Below, piece by piece: positions 48,501 through 54,200 of a stretch of 64,000 nucleotides of DNA (position 1 is the stretch's first letter; each line of letters starts with the position of its first letter). The stretch is taken from NCBI GenBank assembly GCA_013399115.1, contig VXAA01000167.1, positions 309,004-373,003 on the forward strand. The letters are read 5' to 3'. The stretch is from Anseranas semipalmata (lineage: Eukaryota; Chordata; Aves; Anseriformes; Anseranatidae). A program made the translations under genes and the position numbers. The notes under the pieces are model-generated. The model had not been told where the DNA came from. It ran no database searches and saw only the letters and a list, made by a program, of their open reading frames with translations.

Positions 48501-50893
48501 AACTCAAGTTCAAAAAAAAGTTAATATACAGATTTGAGAGAGGTGTGATTAAACAAATTCTGATGCACTTACCTCAACCAATAGTTTCATATTTACATCT
48601 AGACATACTCAGAGAATGAGTACTACAAGAATAATACGTTAAAGGAAATGCTAAAATGAGTCCAAAACCACTTATCTCCTGTAGGTGAAAGGCTGGCAGC
48701 TTCTCCTATTTTATACTATAATTTTAGTCTCCTGAATGGTAACTTCCAAAAGAAATTCTCAATGAATTTACAGAGAAAGCAAGACTACCATTTATATTCA
48801 ACTCTTACCCTGATGGCCTTCAAGCCACTTGATATTTTGTCCTCTTCAACAGTAGCAATAACTTCCTGACCAACAGCTAGTGGCATACTATTTGCAACAG
48901 CATCTTTGGTGAAGATTATCAGGTCATTTATCATCCCATAATCATGGCAAAATCTTGTCACCACTCCTTGTACAGTTTTTAGTTCTTTATCACCTACATC
49001 CACAGGAAAAGTGTTGGTGTAAAGCAAACCACTGGTTTACAGAGCCATTAAACGAGTAATGAATGCTAATAAGAGTGCTGTCACTTTAATCAAAAAGTCA
49101 TTCTCTTGTCCAACTTAAATACCAGCAAAAATTGCAAACCAACCACGTTTCACATTTAAGACCTGAAGTCTCACTGCAAATTGTGGTTTCAACTAATGAA
49201 AAAAAACCTAGTTAAATACAAATAATGTTTGTCTAAGCTGTATGGAGAACATACTTTGAAAAACTTAATATTAAAAAAAATACCTGCAAGCTAAACAACT
49301 TTTCCCAAAAGTTCTGGGCCAACAACTATTTCCAATATTTTCCATATCAAAAGAAACAGTTCTCAGCATTGTTTGCATAGGGAATCCAAGACATTTAAGT
49401 TTTCTATACTGAAAAAGCAGGAAAAGTAAACAAGCAAGATGCTATATAAATCATCACAGCTGTTTATTAATATGCTTCTGAACTGAGACATGCTGTTCCT
49501 CTGGAAACCCATGAGCTTCAAGTATTTTGCATTAGAAGTACTTACACATCACAGAAACTTTCACTCAGCAGCACTGTATTACAATTTCAGGCTTAAACTA
49601 ATACTTCAGTCCAGCTTTATGTTTCTAGGGTGTTATTAGCTTCACTAACAACCAAGGCCATTAATAAGAGTAGTTTGTTTTGCTTTTTGTATTCCTAAGT
49701 ATGCAAAAAGTACTTTTTACTGGTTTGAATAAAGCATTATTTGTAAGACACATTTCCATTTATCAGAGTTAATCTTGCAGCTGACCAACGAACAGTGTTT
49801 AAGTCATCTGGAGTGCTCCTCCATGTTAAGCCTCCCAACATACCTGGTCCAACACAGAACACTTAGTATTATCCTATAATCTAAGCACAGTGCCTGTATG
49901 CATAAAAAAAAAAAAAAAAAGATTCCTACAGCTACACAACATAAGTTTTTAAAATCTAAACACAACGTTTTGTTTAAAAGCTAATAACATTGTAAGAAAC
50001 ATCTGTGATGGTCCTACAGAAAACACAGCCCTCCATATTTTGATGCACCTAGTTCACAGAGGCAGTAGCTTAGAACCAAACTTTCCTGTGGGAGCTCGTG
50101 TAGAAATACTCAGAGCACTAGCTAATAGTAACATAGTACCTAAAACAGGTTCATAATTAGATATCTGTGTGAGAAACCAAGAGGCACTTTTGTCTAGTTC
50201 TAAACCTAGAACAATGAAAAGATGTTGTTTTAAAACTTTTTCTTCTTGATTGGGTCACTCATACTCACTTCTAGGTGTGAGTGCTGCTTATTGCATAATT
50301 GTAAGTAAGTTTCTGTGTTGTGCAGTCCACTTCATCATGCAACCTTCCTGTTGGCTGTTTCCCTCCCCAGCAATACTTACATATAATCCTACTAAAAGCA
50401 CGTTAAACACATGCGATTTTGAAGCCTCAAAACACTGAATTTATACTATCATCGCCATACAACAGCCCAATAAAAACAGGGTAAGACAGTTTACTTATGA
50501 AAACAGCATTACAAGGGAAAGCCCACAGTGTCCACAGACACTCCTTTTACACCTCCCTCCATACTCTAATCAGCAACAGCAGCCTGGACGATTCAGGAGA
50601 TAGGGCGTGAAACAAGGACCAGGAACGCTACCACATGATTTGGACCCAACGAGCAGCTTCCCTTCCTGTTCTGCTTTCCGTTCTTAAGCAGACTGGTCTC
50701 AATCCAGCCCCACTCACCCACTGAGGGACCACCAAAGCCCTCAGTGCCCAAGAACCAGGCACCACACCCGGTAGCACAAATCCACAACCGGGCAGGAACC
50801 TCTACCTGAGCCTGTCCACCTCAGGTCCCCTCCCTCCTCGCCATCCGCACGCCTCCAGAAGTAGGAGAGCACCCTGGAAAGGAGGCCGAGCAT
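15431..50893 (-). CDS. MOV10L1: MOV10L1, piRNA-pathway RNA helicase (complete, 26 coding exons)
   Basis: MOV10L1 is a superfamily 1 (UPF1-like) 5'-to-3' RNA helicase. In mammals it binds piRNA precursors and PIWI proteins in germ-cell cytoplasm and is needed for piRNA production and transposon silencing. Exon bounds, 5' to 3' on the minus strand: 50893-50806, 48993-48809, 43798-43642, 43265-43153, 42196-42006, 40165-40025, 39150-38909, 38778-38583, 36238-36041, 35336-35225, 33735-33558, 32948-32878, 32517-32426, 31636-31578, 31088-30973, 27455-27359, 26424-26246, 25725-25579, 25193-25072, 24223-24124, 23568-23404, 21651-21478, 20716-20567, 18947-18840, 16866-16729, 15526-15431. All introns are GT-AG and all phases join. 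The sum is 3615 nt, 1204 aa. Motifs: GPPGTGKT at 789-796, APSN at 819-822, DEAG at 905-908, GDPKQ at 933-937, VEEFQGQE ending at 1119, NVAITRAK at 1152-1159. Known from the family: identity and function. Inferred: the exon model. The start is the ATG at 50893, whose first residues ([17 protein letters not shown]) parallel the mammalian N-terminus. Confidence 0.96.
15684..16362 (-). mobile_element. CR1 LINE, 3' region with end of reverse-transcriptase ORF
   Basis: A 5'-truncated CR1 in intron 25, inserted in the same orientation as MOV10L1. The frame 16337-15912 encodes the C-terminal part of CR1 ORF2 (for example [16 protein letters not shown] and [16 protein letters not shown]) and stops where CR1 ORF2 normally ends. 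The 3' end reads ATCTTGGAGGTCTTTTC, then AATGATTCTATGG. It occupies over half of intron 25. Confidence 0.95.
16729..16866 (-). CDS. MOV10L1: MOV10L1 coding exon 25 with motif VI (residues 1128-1173)
   Basis: It encodes [20 protein letters not shown] and [22 protein letters not shown] (1152-1159) is motif VI with the arginine finger. It ends AAA|GTAAGT in phase 0. Confidence 0.97.
18840..18947 (-). CDS. MOV10L1: MOV10L1 coding exon 24 with motif V (residues 1092-1127)
   Basis: It encodes [19 protein letters not shown], then [17 protein letters not shown]. Residues 1109-1119 are motif V ([11 protein letters not shown]). It has a TTGTAG acceptor and an ACA|GTATGT donor. Confidence 0.96.
20567..20716 (-). 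CDS. MOV10L1: MOV10L1 coding exon 23 (residues 1042-1091)
   Basis: It encodes [20 protein letters not shown] and [11 protein letters not shown], conserved in all MOV10-family and UPF1-like helicases (GVITPYR). It is phase 0 on both sides. Confidence 0.96.
21125..21150. other. Assembly gap (26 N)
   Basis: Twenty-six ambiguous bases, flanked on the right by a C run, lie in MOV10L1 intron 22. No exon is missing here, because exons 22 and 23 join in frame across it. Gap length may be nominal. Confidence 0.99.
21478..21651 (-). CDS. MOV10L1: MOV10L1 coding exon 22 (residues 984-1041)
   Basis: It encodes [20 protein letters not shown] (the conserved YRSH of motif IV/IIIa), then [10 protein letters not shown] and FPLIFHGVR. 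It is phase 0 on both sides, with a TGCAG acceptor after a long pyrimidine tract. Confidence 0.97.
23404..23568 (-). CDS. MOV10L1: MOV10L1 coding exon 21 with motif III (residues 929-983)
   Basis: It encodes [17 protein letters not shown] (motif III, GDPKQ) and [15 protein letters not shown], then [13 protein letters not shown]. It is phase 0 on both sides. Confidence 0.97.
23852..23940 (+). mobile_element. CR1 LINE 3' end fragment
   Basis: It has TGCTGTGGCAGGGGGGTTGG, then GATGATCTCTGGAGGTCCC, TTCCAACCCCTAC and AATTCTGTGAATCTGTG. This is the last ~90 bp of a CR1, in intron 20, antisense to MOV10L1. The tail octamer is of the ATTCTGTG type, unlike the ATTCTATG tails at 43 and 44 kb, so it is a different subfamily. 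Confidence 0.9.
24124..24223 (-). CDS. MOV10L1: MOV10L1 coding exon 20 with DEAG box (residues 896-928)
   Basis: It encodes [18 protein letters not shown]. The Walker B DEAG (905-908) coordinates magnesium and hydrolyses ATP in SF1B helicases. It ends at ACAG|GTAGTT in phase 0. Confidence 0.97.
25072..25193 (-). CDS. MOV10L1: MOV10L1 coding exon 19 (residues 855-895)
   Basis: It encodes [17 protein letters not shown], then [18 protein letters not shown], matching the mammalian IITTCSS block that precedes motif II. It is phase 0 in and phase 2 out. Confidence 0.96.
25579..25725 (-). CDS. MOV10L1: MOV10L1 coding exon 18 with motif Ia (residues 806-854)
   Basis: It encodes [20 protein letters not shown] (motif Ia) and MVRINASCR. 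The phase-0 boundaries match the neighbours. No single frame spans the exon plus its flanks; it was read from the reverse complement between an ATGTAG acceptor and a GAG|GTAAAT donor. Confidence 0.95.
26246..26424 (-). CDS. MOV10L1: MOV10L1 coding exon 17 with Walker A (residues 747-805)
   Basis: It enters the helicase core: [17 protein letters not shown] (Q-motif region), then [12 protein letters not shown] (motif I, ATP phosphate binding) and VVEAILQ. Residues 789-796 form the P-loop, with K795 the expected catalytic lysine. Confidence 0.97.
27359..27455 (-). CDS. MOV10L1: MOV10L1 coding exon 16 (residues 714-746)
   Basis: It encodes the fast-evolving basic linker [20 protein letters not shown] and on to TSQL. 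Frame choice: the alternative frame of this exon runs into a stop on joining exon 17, so only this one works. Sequence conservation is low, so this exon rests mainly on splice sites and phase. Confidence 0.82.
28400..30560 (+). mobile_element. Old degenerate CR1 LINE spanning much of ORF2
   Basis: It fills most of intron 15, antisense to MOV10L1. Several blocks resemble CR1 in the correct order: 28665-28800 (AGCAGACTT, TTTAAGGAA, GTGTCCAGGAGAGCT), 29440-29510 (GGGGAACTC, CAGTCCCCG), and 29848-30063. The last translates to [25 protein letters not shown] and LHLG; intact CR1 reverse transcriptases carry F.DD at the corresponding active-site region. A decayed 3' region follows at 30290-30545 (ACAAGG, GGTTGTG, CTGAAACAGGTT). 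Stops and frame changes occur throughout. The 5' limit is uncertain and similarity may begin before 28400. Confidence 0.7.
29288..29362. repeat. A/C-rich low-complexity tract inside the old CR1
   Basis: AAC/AAAC and CCACC-type units with almost no G or T on the plus strand. It interrupts the CR1-like sequence, so it expanded or inserted after the CR1 did. Confidence 0.7.
30973..31088 (-). CDS. MOV10L1: MOV10L1 coding exon 15 (residues 676-713)
   Basis: It starts (V)[13 protein letters not shown], matching mammalian VLFPEEIILQSPQV, then an acidic variable linker ending QQESD. The acceptor follows a clear pyrimidine tract. The donor GAT|GTAACT is weak but is the only one giving phase 0 into exon 16. 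Confidence 0.88.
31578..31636 (-). CDS. MOV10L1: MOV10L1 coding exon 14 (residues 656-675)
   Basis: A 59-nt exon, the smallest. It encodes [24 protein letters not shown] is identical in mammals, and phases on both sides (2 in, 1 out) fit exons 13 and 15. Confidence 0.94.
32068..32170. repeat. A/C-rich low-complexity tract in intron 13
   Basis: About 100 bp made almost only of A and C on the plus strand (AAC, AAAC, CAACCC units), so the MOV10L1 transcript is G/U-rich here. It is similar in type to 3286-3385 and 29288-29362. Confidence 0.8.
32426..32517 (-). CDS. MOV10L1: MOV10L1 coding exon 13 (residues 625-655)
   Basis: It encodes [20 protein letters not shown], then DVEFVHS, matching the mammalian [20 protein letters not shown]. 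It is phase 0 in and phase 2 out. Confidence 0.96.
32878..32948 (-). CDS. MOV10L1: MOV10L1 coding exon 12 (residues 602-624)
   Basis: A 71-nt exon encoding [20 protein letters not shown] and ITE. It was found by continuity with exon 11 (GD.LILK in mammals). It has a TAG acceptor, a GAG|GTAAGC donor, and is phase 1 in and phase 0 out. Confidence 0.95.
33558..33735 (-). CDS. MOV10L1: MOV10L1 coding exon 11 (residues 542-601)
   Basis: It contains the very conserved [20 protein letters not shown] and [19 protein letters not shown] segments, the MOV10-family region just before the helicase core. It is phase 0 in and phase 1 out. Confidence 0.97.
34440..34464. repeat. Poly(T) tract
   Basis: A T run with two interrupting C, read as poly(A) on the MOV10L1 sense strand. 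It lies about 60 bp from the exon 8 copy. Confidence 0.85.
34522..34580 (-). pseudogene. Degenerate copy of MOV10L1 exon 8 start with acceptor, in intron 10
   Basis: Over 50 bp, positions 34523-34572 match 38732-38781 (exon 8 and its splice acceptor) at 44 of 50 positions, in the same orientation. The acceptor CAG is kept. In the exon 8 frame the copy reads [16 protein letters not shown], versus [16 protein letters not shown] in exon 8. After KEN the similarity fades. It lies between exons 10 and 11. If spliced after exon 10, which ends in phase 0, it would be read in the wrong frame and reach TGA at 34506-34504. It looks like a relic of an internal duplication, or a possible poison exon. Confidence 0.8.
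34586..34629. repeat. 22-bp tandem duplication beside the exon 8 copy
   Basis: Two adjacent 22-bp units differ at two positions. The plus-strand unit 1 contains CTCAGGTAAGT, a perfect splice-donor consensus on the strand opposite to MOV10L1; unit 2 has CTCAGATAAGT, which breaks it. Confidence 0.85.
35225..35336 (-). CDS. MOV10L1: MOV10L1 coding exon 10 (residues 505-541)
   Basis: It encodes [20 protein letters not shown], then [17 protein letters not shown], nearly identical in plan to the mammalian SFLPQY...LRKCVEQ...LTFQPLLAE. It ends in phase 0 at GAG|GTATGC. Confidence 0.96.
36041..36238 (-). CDS. MOV10L1: MOV10L1 coding exon 9 (residues 439-504)
   Basis: It encodes [20 protein letters not shown], matching the mammalian NPG..KELLLL.FSDF.IGRY block, followed by a basic/proline linker (APFSPRKPK...VVAPKCR). 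The acceptor is CTTGAAG and the donor AAG|GTACTG, phase 2 in and out. Confidence 0.95.
37800..38289 (+). mobile_element. CR1 LINE, 3' region with end of reverse-transcriptase ORF
   Basis: A 5'-truncated CR1 in intron 8, antisense to MOV10L1. Frame 37779-38093 encodes the ORF2 C-terminus ([39 protein letters not shown]). The 3' part (ACATGGTTTAGTGG, ATCTTGGAGGTCTCTTCC, AATGATTCTGT) is of the same type as the copy at 15684-16362, in opposite orientation. Confidence 0.95.
38583..38778 (-). CDS. MOV10L1: MOV10L1 coding exon 8 (residues 374-438)
   Basis: The first half ([20 protein letters not shown]) is polar and variable; the second half ([17 protein letters not shown]) is conserved (PPGGKTF in mammals). 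It is phase 1 in and phase 2 out. About 50 bp at its start, with the acceptor, has an 88% identical copy in intron 10 (see 34522-34580). Confidence 0.95.
38909..39150 (-). CDS. MOV10L1: MOV10L1 coding exon 7 (residues 293-373)
   Basis: It begins [20 protein letters not shown], well conserved, and then becomes serine/asparagine-rich and poorly conserved (residues about 320-372). It is probably a flexible stretch within an immunoglobulin-like or beta-rich region. This is the largest coding exon, with phase 2 in and phase 1 out. Confidence 0.95.
40025..40165 (-). CDS. MOV10L1: MOV10L1 coding exon 6 (residues 246-292)
   Basis: It encodes the [20 protein letters not shown] segment and ends IIWIE. 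The mammalian protein has NKGDIEVTQVTHFGTLKEG and VIWIENKGD at this place, which fixes the frame. It is phase 2 in and phase 2 out, with a GTAAGT donor. Confidence 0.95.
41355..41480 (-). mobile_element. Possible very old CR1 remnant
   Basis: Within intron 5 the minus strand could encode [16 protein letters not shown], resembling the [15 protein letters not shown] block of CR1 ORF2. Beyond that short match the sequence is not clearly CR1. Confidence 0.3.
42006..42196 (-). CDS. MOV10L1: MOV10L1 coding exon 5 (residues 182-245)
   Basis: It encodes the third repeat: [39 protein letters not shown], then [10 protein letters not shown]. It is phase 0 in and phase 2 out. The donor lies in a run of four G (AAGGG|GTAACA shifted by one), and the count of G there decides the phase. 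Confidence 0.94.
43029..43129 (+). mobile_element. CR1 LINE 3' end, next to the exon 4 splice donor
   Basis: It has CCCTGATCTAGTGGGTGGC, then CCCATGGCAGGGGGGCTGG, GATGATCTTTAAGGTCCC and two exact ATTCTATG tail units. It is the last ~100 bp of a CR1, antisense to MOV10L1 in intron 4. Only 23 bp separate it from the edge of exon 4 (lower bound 43153). Confidence 0.95.
43153..43265 (-). CDS. MOV10L1: MOV10L1 coding exon 4 (residues 145-181)
   Basis: It completes the second repeat: [17 protein letters not shown], then [19 protein letters not shown]. The WSSEA and [10 protein letters not shown] blocks are highly conserved in the family. The donor is AAG|GTAAAT. A CR1 element begins 24 nt downstream of this donor. 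Confidence 0.96.
43642..43798 (-). CDS. MOV10L1: MOV10L1 coding exon 3 (residues 92-144)
   Basis: It carries the start of the second repeat ([20 protein letters not shown], then [10 protein letters not shown]). It is phase 0 in and phase 1 out, with an AATAG acceptor and a GAAG|GTGTGT donor. The VCEG ending continues into FKPCVGDW of exon 4 as in mammals. Confidence 0.95.
44424..44602 (+). mobile_element. CR1 LINE 3' region fragment
   Basis: It has GGCAGGTTGCCCAGAGAGG, then GGCATTCAAGGCCAGGCTGG, GATGATCTTTAAGGTCC and ATTCTATGATTCTATG. It lies in intron 2, antisense to MOV10L1. It is close in type to the copies at 10783 and 43029. Confidence 0.95.
47817..47891. repeat. Short imperfect tandem duplication in intron 2
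   Basis: The pattern CCACTCTGATTATA...AAACAGCATGAG occurs twice (about 47817-47850 and 47854-47891) with small insertions in the second copy. Confidence 0.7.
48809..48993 (-). CDS. MOV10L1: MOV10L1 coding exon 2 (residues 31-91)
   Basis: It encodes the first cold-shock-like repeat: [19 protein letters not shown], then [13 protein letters not shown] and GLKAIR. It is bounded by a GTAG acceptor and an AGG|GTAAGA donor, phase 1 in and phase 0 out. The strong match to mammalian MOV10L1 fixes the frame. Confidence 0.96.
50806..50893 (-). CDS. MOV10L1: MOV10L1 coding exon 1 (residues 1-30)
   Basis: It starts [17 protein letters not shown], similar to the mammalian start with its conserved FWR, and ends TGS plus one base before a CAG|GTAGAG donor. 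A longer frame in another phase (51137-50802) covers the same DNA but cannot join exon 2 in frame. It lies at the edge of the CpG-rich promoter. Confidence 0.9.
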
Positions 50894-50981
50894 CCCGCAG
50901 CAATGGCCGCCTCCGCCTCAGTGCCCGCTCCCTCAGCGCCCGCTCCCTCAGCCCCGCCGCAACCCCCCACCACGACGCCGG

Positions 50982-50986
50982 CCAAT
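50982..50986 (+). promoter_or_regulatory. CCAAT box
   Basis: GGCCAATCACG matches the NF-Y binding core. It lies about 90 bp upstream of the MOV10L1 start codon. NF-Y sites are typical of CpG promoters and work in either direction. Confidence 0.55.
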
Positions 50987-51004
50987 CACGCTGCTGGCTC
51001 GCAG

Positions 51005-51012
51005 TCACGTGA
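51005..51012. promoter_or_regulatory. Palindromic E-box TCACGTGA
   Basis: An exact TCACGTGA palindrome, the preferred site of USF, MITF/TFE and related bHLH-ZIP factors. It lies 19 bp from the CCAAT box, within the divergent promoter. Confidence 0.5.
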
Positions 51013-51200
51013 GGGAGCCGGCGCCGCGTGCCCGCGGGACGTGAGGGCCCTTCCCCCACGCCTGCCCGCCCTGCTTTCCCGCCGAGGGCGCGCGACGTGG
51101 GGCAGAGCTGGGCGTGGGCGGCCTCGCGCGGCGCCATGTTGAGGAGGGCGCTGGCTTCTGGGGTCTCAGGCAGGCAGGCAGGGGGGAGGGTGAGGGGACT

Positions 51201-54200
51201 TCCATCAAGGTTTCATTCCCTGCCCTGAGCGGCTGGGTCTGCCTGAGGAGATATTAAAGTTGGTGTATGATGGGGTTACCACACAAAGCTTCGAGCAGAG
51301 GGGCATGTGTATCCTGTTGGAGGCTCCAGGGGATGCAGCCTGGACTGTGGACATATGTGTGATGGGTTTTCAGGGTTTCTGTAAACGGGGAGTCACTAAG
51401 CAGGCAAAAGGCTTGTCTGGCCCAGCCTGTGGGCTCCCATCGGTGCCTGTGTTTTGCCCTGCGAGTGTGACAGGGAGCCCGCTGATGTGGTAAAATGTAG
51501 TATATGGGAGAGTACGCACATGCAAATAACATGTTGCTGTAACATCAGCAGAAGCAAGCTTCAAAACAATACAGTAAGCTGTAGAACATTATAAATTTTG
51601 TGAACAGCAAGAACAAATTTTGTTTGTATCATTAATGTAGGAGCTGCTGTGGCTCTAGAAGCAATACACTTTGACTAGCTGTTGCTTACCATTTCCATAG
51701 TTGGTATTTTTACCAGCTCTCCTTATGCAATGTGCTTTAGGTATGTGGCGTAAGCCCCCTTTAAATTTTATTTAGCAAATAGTGTTTCACAAGCAGTTTC
51801 TGGGTTGGTGAGCTCAGCATCCTGGTAACGTCAGTGGGAACAGCCGCGCCAGGCTGGTAGAGGAGACGCTTCCAGGAGGTTTGGCACAGCAGCCTGCGCT
51901 TCCATGGGAAACTGCTTCACGGCTGTTTGCTGTAGGAAGGTGGTGTAGTCTGTGATCAGATTCTGAGACTGGGGTAGCGGTTGTCTTCGGCAACCTTTTA
52001 TTTTCTGCTCGTGTGGTTAGCTCAGTGTTATGTGGGCAGGGAAGGGCTAGGAATGCACTGCAGACTGTCTGACGCTTCTACAGAGTTCTGTATGGTTCTA
52101 GGCCAGAGGAGATTCTGGTTGCCAGTGATTACACGTGGGTTCCCATGTCTGGCTCTGGAGTAACTGGGGTGATGCTTACTGGAAGGAGGGATGTGTGAGT
52201 ATGAGTGTCTGTAGTCACTGATCTCTTCAGAAAGAGATAAATGCTTGTCTGAAGATCCTGTTCCTGACATAGTTTATAAAAGCCTTCACAGGTTGTTTGT
52301 GCTGCTCGTGAATCTCACTGCAAGGCAGAAAAGGCAAGTATTTAATCTGGATCTCCTTTAAAATGTGAACGTGATGTGTTTGTTTATTACATCCATAAAA
52401 TTAGAAATATTTAATATTTCAGTAGCATAAAATGGATAGTATATATACTGATCAAACTGTTTTGAACTCTTCAGATGATAATTCATGTGAAAGACAGTAA
52501 ATCCAAAGAAATGTATGTTATACTGGGGGAGCAAAACATCCCTTTGAAGCTGTTGGGCCTGTATTTTGCTCTTGGTTCTGTATGTGCCCCAAGACAGAAG
52601 CTGGGGAACCACAGAGTTTGAGGAACCAGCTGTGTGAAAAATGCATAGGTAGCTATTGTATATACATATTATAAGTTATGTATAATAGTGTTTATACTGT
52701 ATTATATATAATACAGTATGTATATTAGTTCCCTATATATTATATATAGGAATCAGAAACATATGTGTGTGTGTATATATATATATATAAAATATATATA
52801 TTGGGAGCTAATAAAAACTCATCTGAGAAAGGAAGAGCTGGTTAGCATGGTAAAAATAAATTTCACCAGAGCTTCAGGTGCTGAATATTTTTGTATTTAC
52901 TTATGGGAACACAGGCATGAGCCTGGGTTCATGGGTAGGGAAACTGCCCCAGGTTAGAATGCTTTTTTGTTATTTAGTAATATAAACCTATAAGTATGGC
53001 AACTTTATATATGTATTTATCACATTGTCCCTTGGCAGGTCAATTATAATATTCAATTTACTTTTTCTCTTGTGGTCACTGTGGGGGATGCTCACATGGC
53101 ACAGCCCTGGCAAATGACCTAGCATCTGCTACAGCTGCTTCGGGAGTCTGAACCTGTTCAGTGGTCATTTCTAGCTGTTAAGTTGTTCTTCATGGCCTCT
53201 CATGATTTGATTTGTTTGTCTTCCCATGATGTCTTCTGACATAACTTAGAACAAAAATGCTTAATTTGTAAACCCTTTTCAGAAGCCTGTAACATTCAGT
53301 TGGCATTGTTATACTTTCTGCAGTCTTTGTGTAGGTTTCCTGTGCACCTTTTAGAATTAGTCAGAATCTCTTCATACAACACCTTTGTAGAGCACCTAGC
53401 ATTATAAGGTGACTTGGGCTCCGACCACCAGATCTTGCCTTGTGTATATACAAAAGTGATCCAAGACTTTGTACGGAGTCAGAAACATGAAGTTAAGGGA
53501 ACTTAAAGTAGGATCCCCAGAAAAAGGTTTTCAGTAGAAACTGAAGTCTGAAGTTTAAGTGTTTTTTTTTGTTGACACTGATGAAAAATGCAAAGGGTAC
53601 CGTAATCACATAGTGAACCTCTCTGCAAAAGTAAGCCAGCAAATACTGAGAACTGCACAGGGAAGGGGGAAGAAGGAATCTGACTGTAACCAGAGGAAAC
53701 ACTGTAGTGATGTGCTTGAGAGAGCGGGCTTTCAGGTTCCATGCTGGCTGGAACACTTGGAATTGTGAACAAAGATTCCTGGTGTTGTTGATCCCTGCTC
53801 TGTTCAGTGACATATGACTTTATAAATTCATTTTTACTCAAAAGAGATTAGGTGAAATAACTATCTGAATATCTCTCCAGCTTTGTGTATTTAAATTAAA
53901 AAAAAAATCTCCCTAAATTGAAACAAATGGTCAACAGGGATAAAATACGATCCGTGGTAATTTATCTTAGGGCAAACCCATACTACTAGTACCTAACAGT
54001 CATTGAAAAAGATGTGAAGTAAGCATTATCCATTTTCCATTAAAACAAAGCCTTTGAAAGGATACAGACAGTGGAAATACTTGCATAGTGTGTCTTCTGT
54101 GAACAGAGGAACAGAAGGGCTTAATTACTTAAGACAGTTTTGCTAGGCTACAGTTTCTTCCCCCCCCCCTTTCTAACACAATTTACAGCTTTGTATAGTG

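Larger units (their letters stand above)
15527..50805 (-). other. MOV10L1: MOV10L1 intron inventory
   Basis: There are twenty-five introns, all GT-AG. The longest are intron 2 (43799-48808, 5.0 kb), intron 15 (27456-30972, 3.5 kb, mostly an old CR1), intron 8 (36239-38582), intron 24 (16867-18839), intron 5 (40166-42005), intron 1 (48994-50805) and intron 21 (21652-23403). The shortest is intron 7 (38779-38908, 130 bp). Apart from the repeats, exon copy and gap listed separately, I see only AT-rich unique sequence and homopolymer runs. An internal promoter, as used by the mammalian cardiac isoform, could not be identified from sequence. Confidence 0.85.
50870..51200. promoter_or_regulatory. 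CpG-dense divergent promoter region of MOV10L1 and MLC1
   Basis: This is the only long GC-rich, CG-dinucleotide-rich segment of the window. It starts over MOV10L1 exon 1 and extends away from it toward MLC1. It has no TATA box that I can see. It contains a CCAAT box, a CACGTG E-box, and several GC-rich stretches. Divergent transcription from here would serve MOV10L1 (minus) and MLC1 (plus). A possible plus-strand first-exon donor is GG|GTGAGG with GT at 51190-51191. TSS positions cannot be read from sequence. Confidence 0.65.

Noticed and set aside
50802..51137. Minus-strand 111-codon frame covering the start of MOV10L1
   Set aside because: It is in a different frame from the true start at 50893. 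Read to the exon 1 donor it would not join exon 2 in frame, and it is explained by the high GC content.
51028..51228. Plus-strand frames in the CpG block (also 50903-51142)
   Set aside because: Alanine/proline/arginine-rich frames are expected by chance in CpG islands, and no family resemblance is visible.
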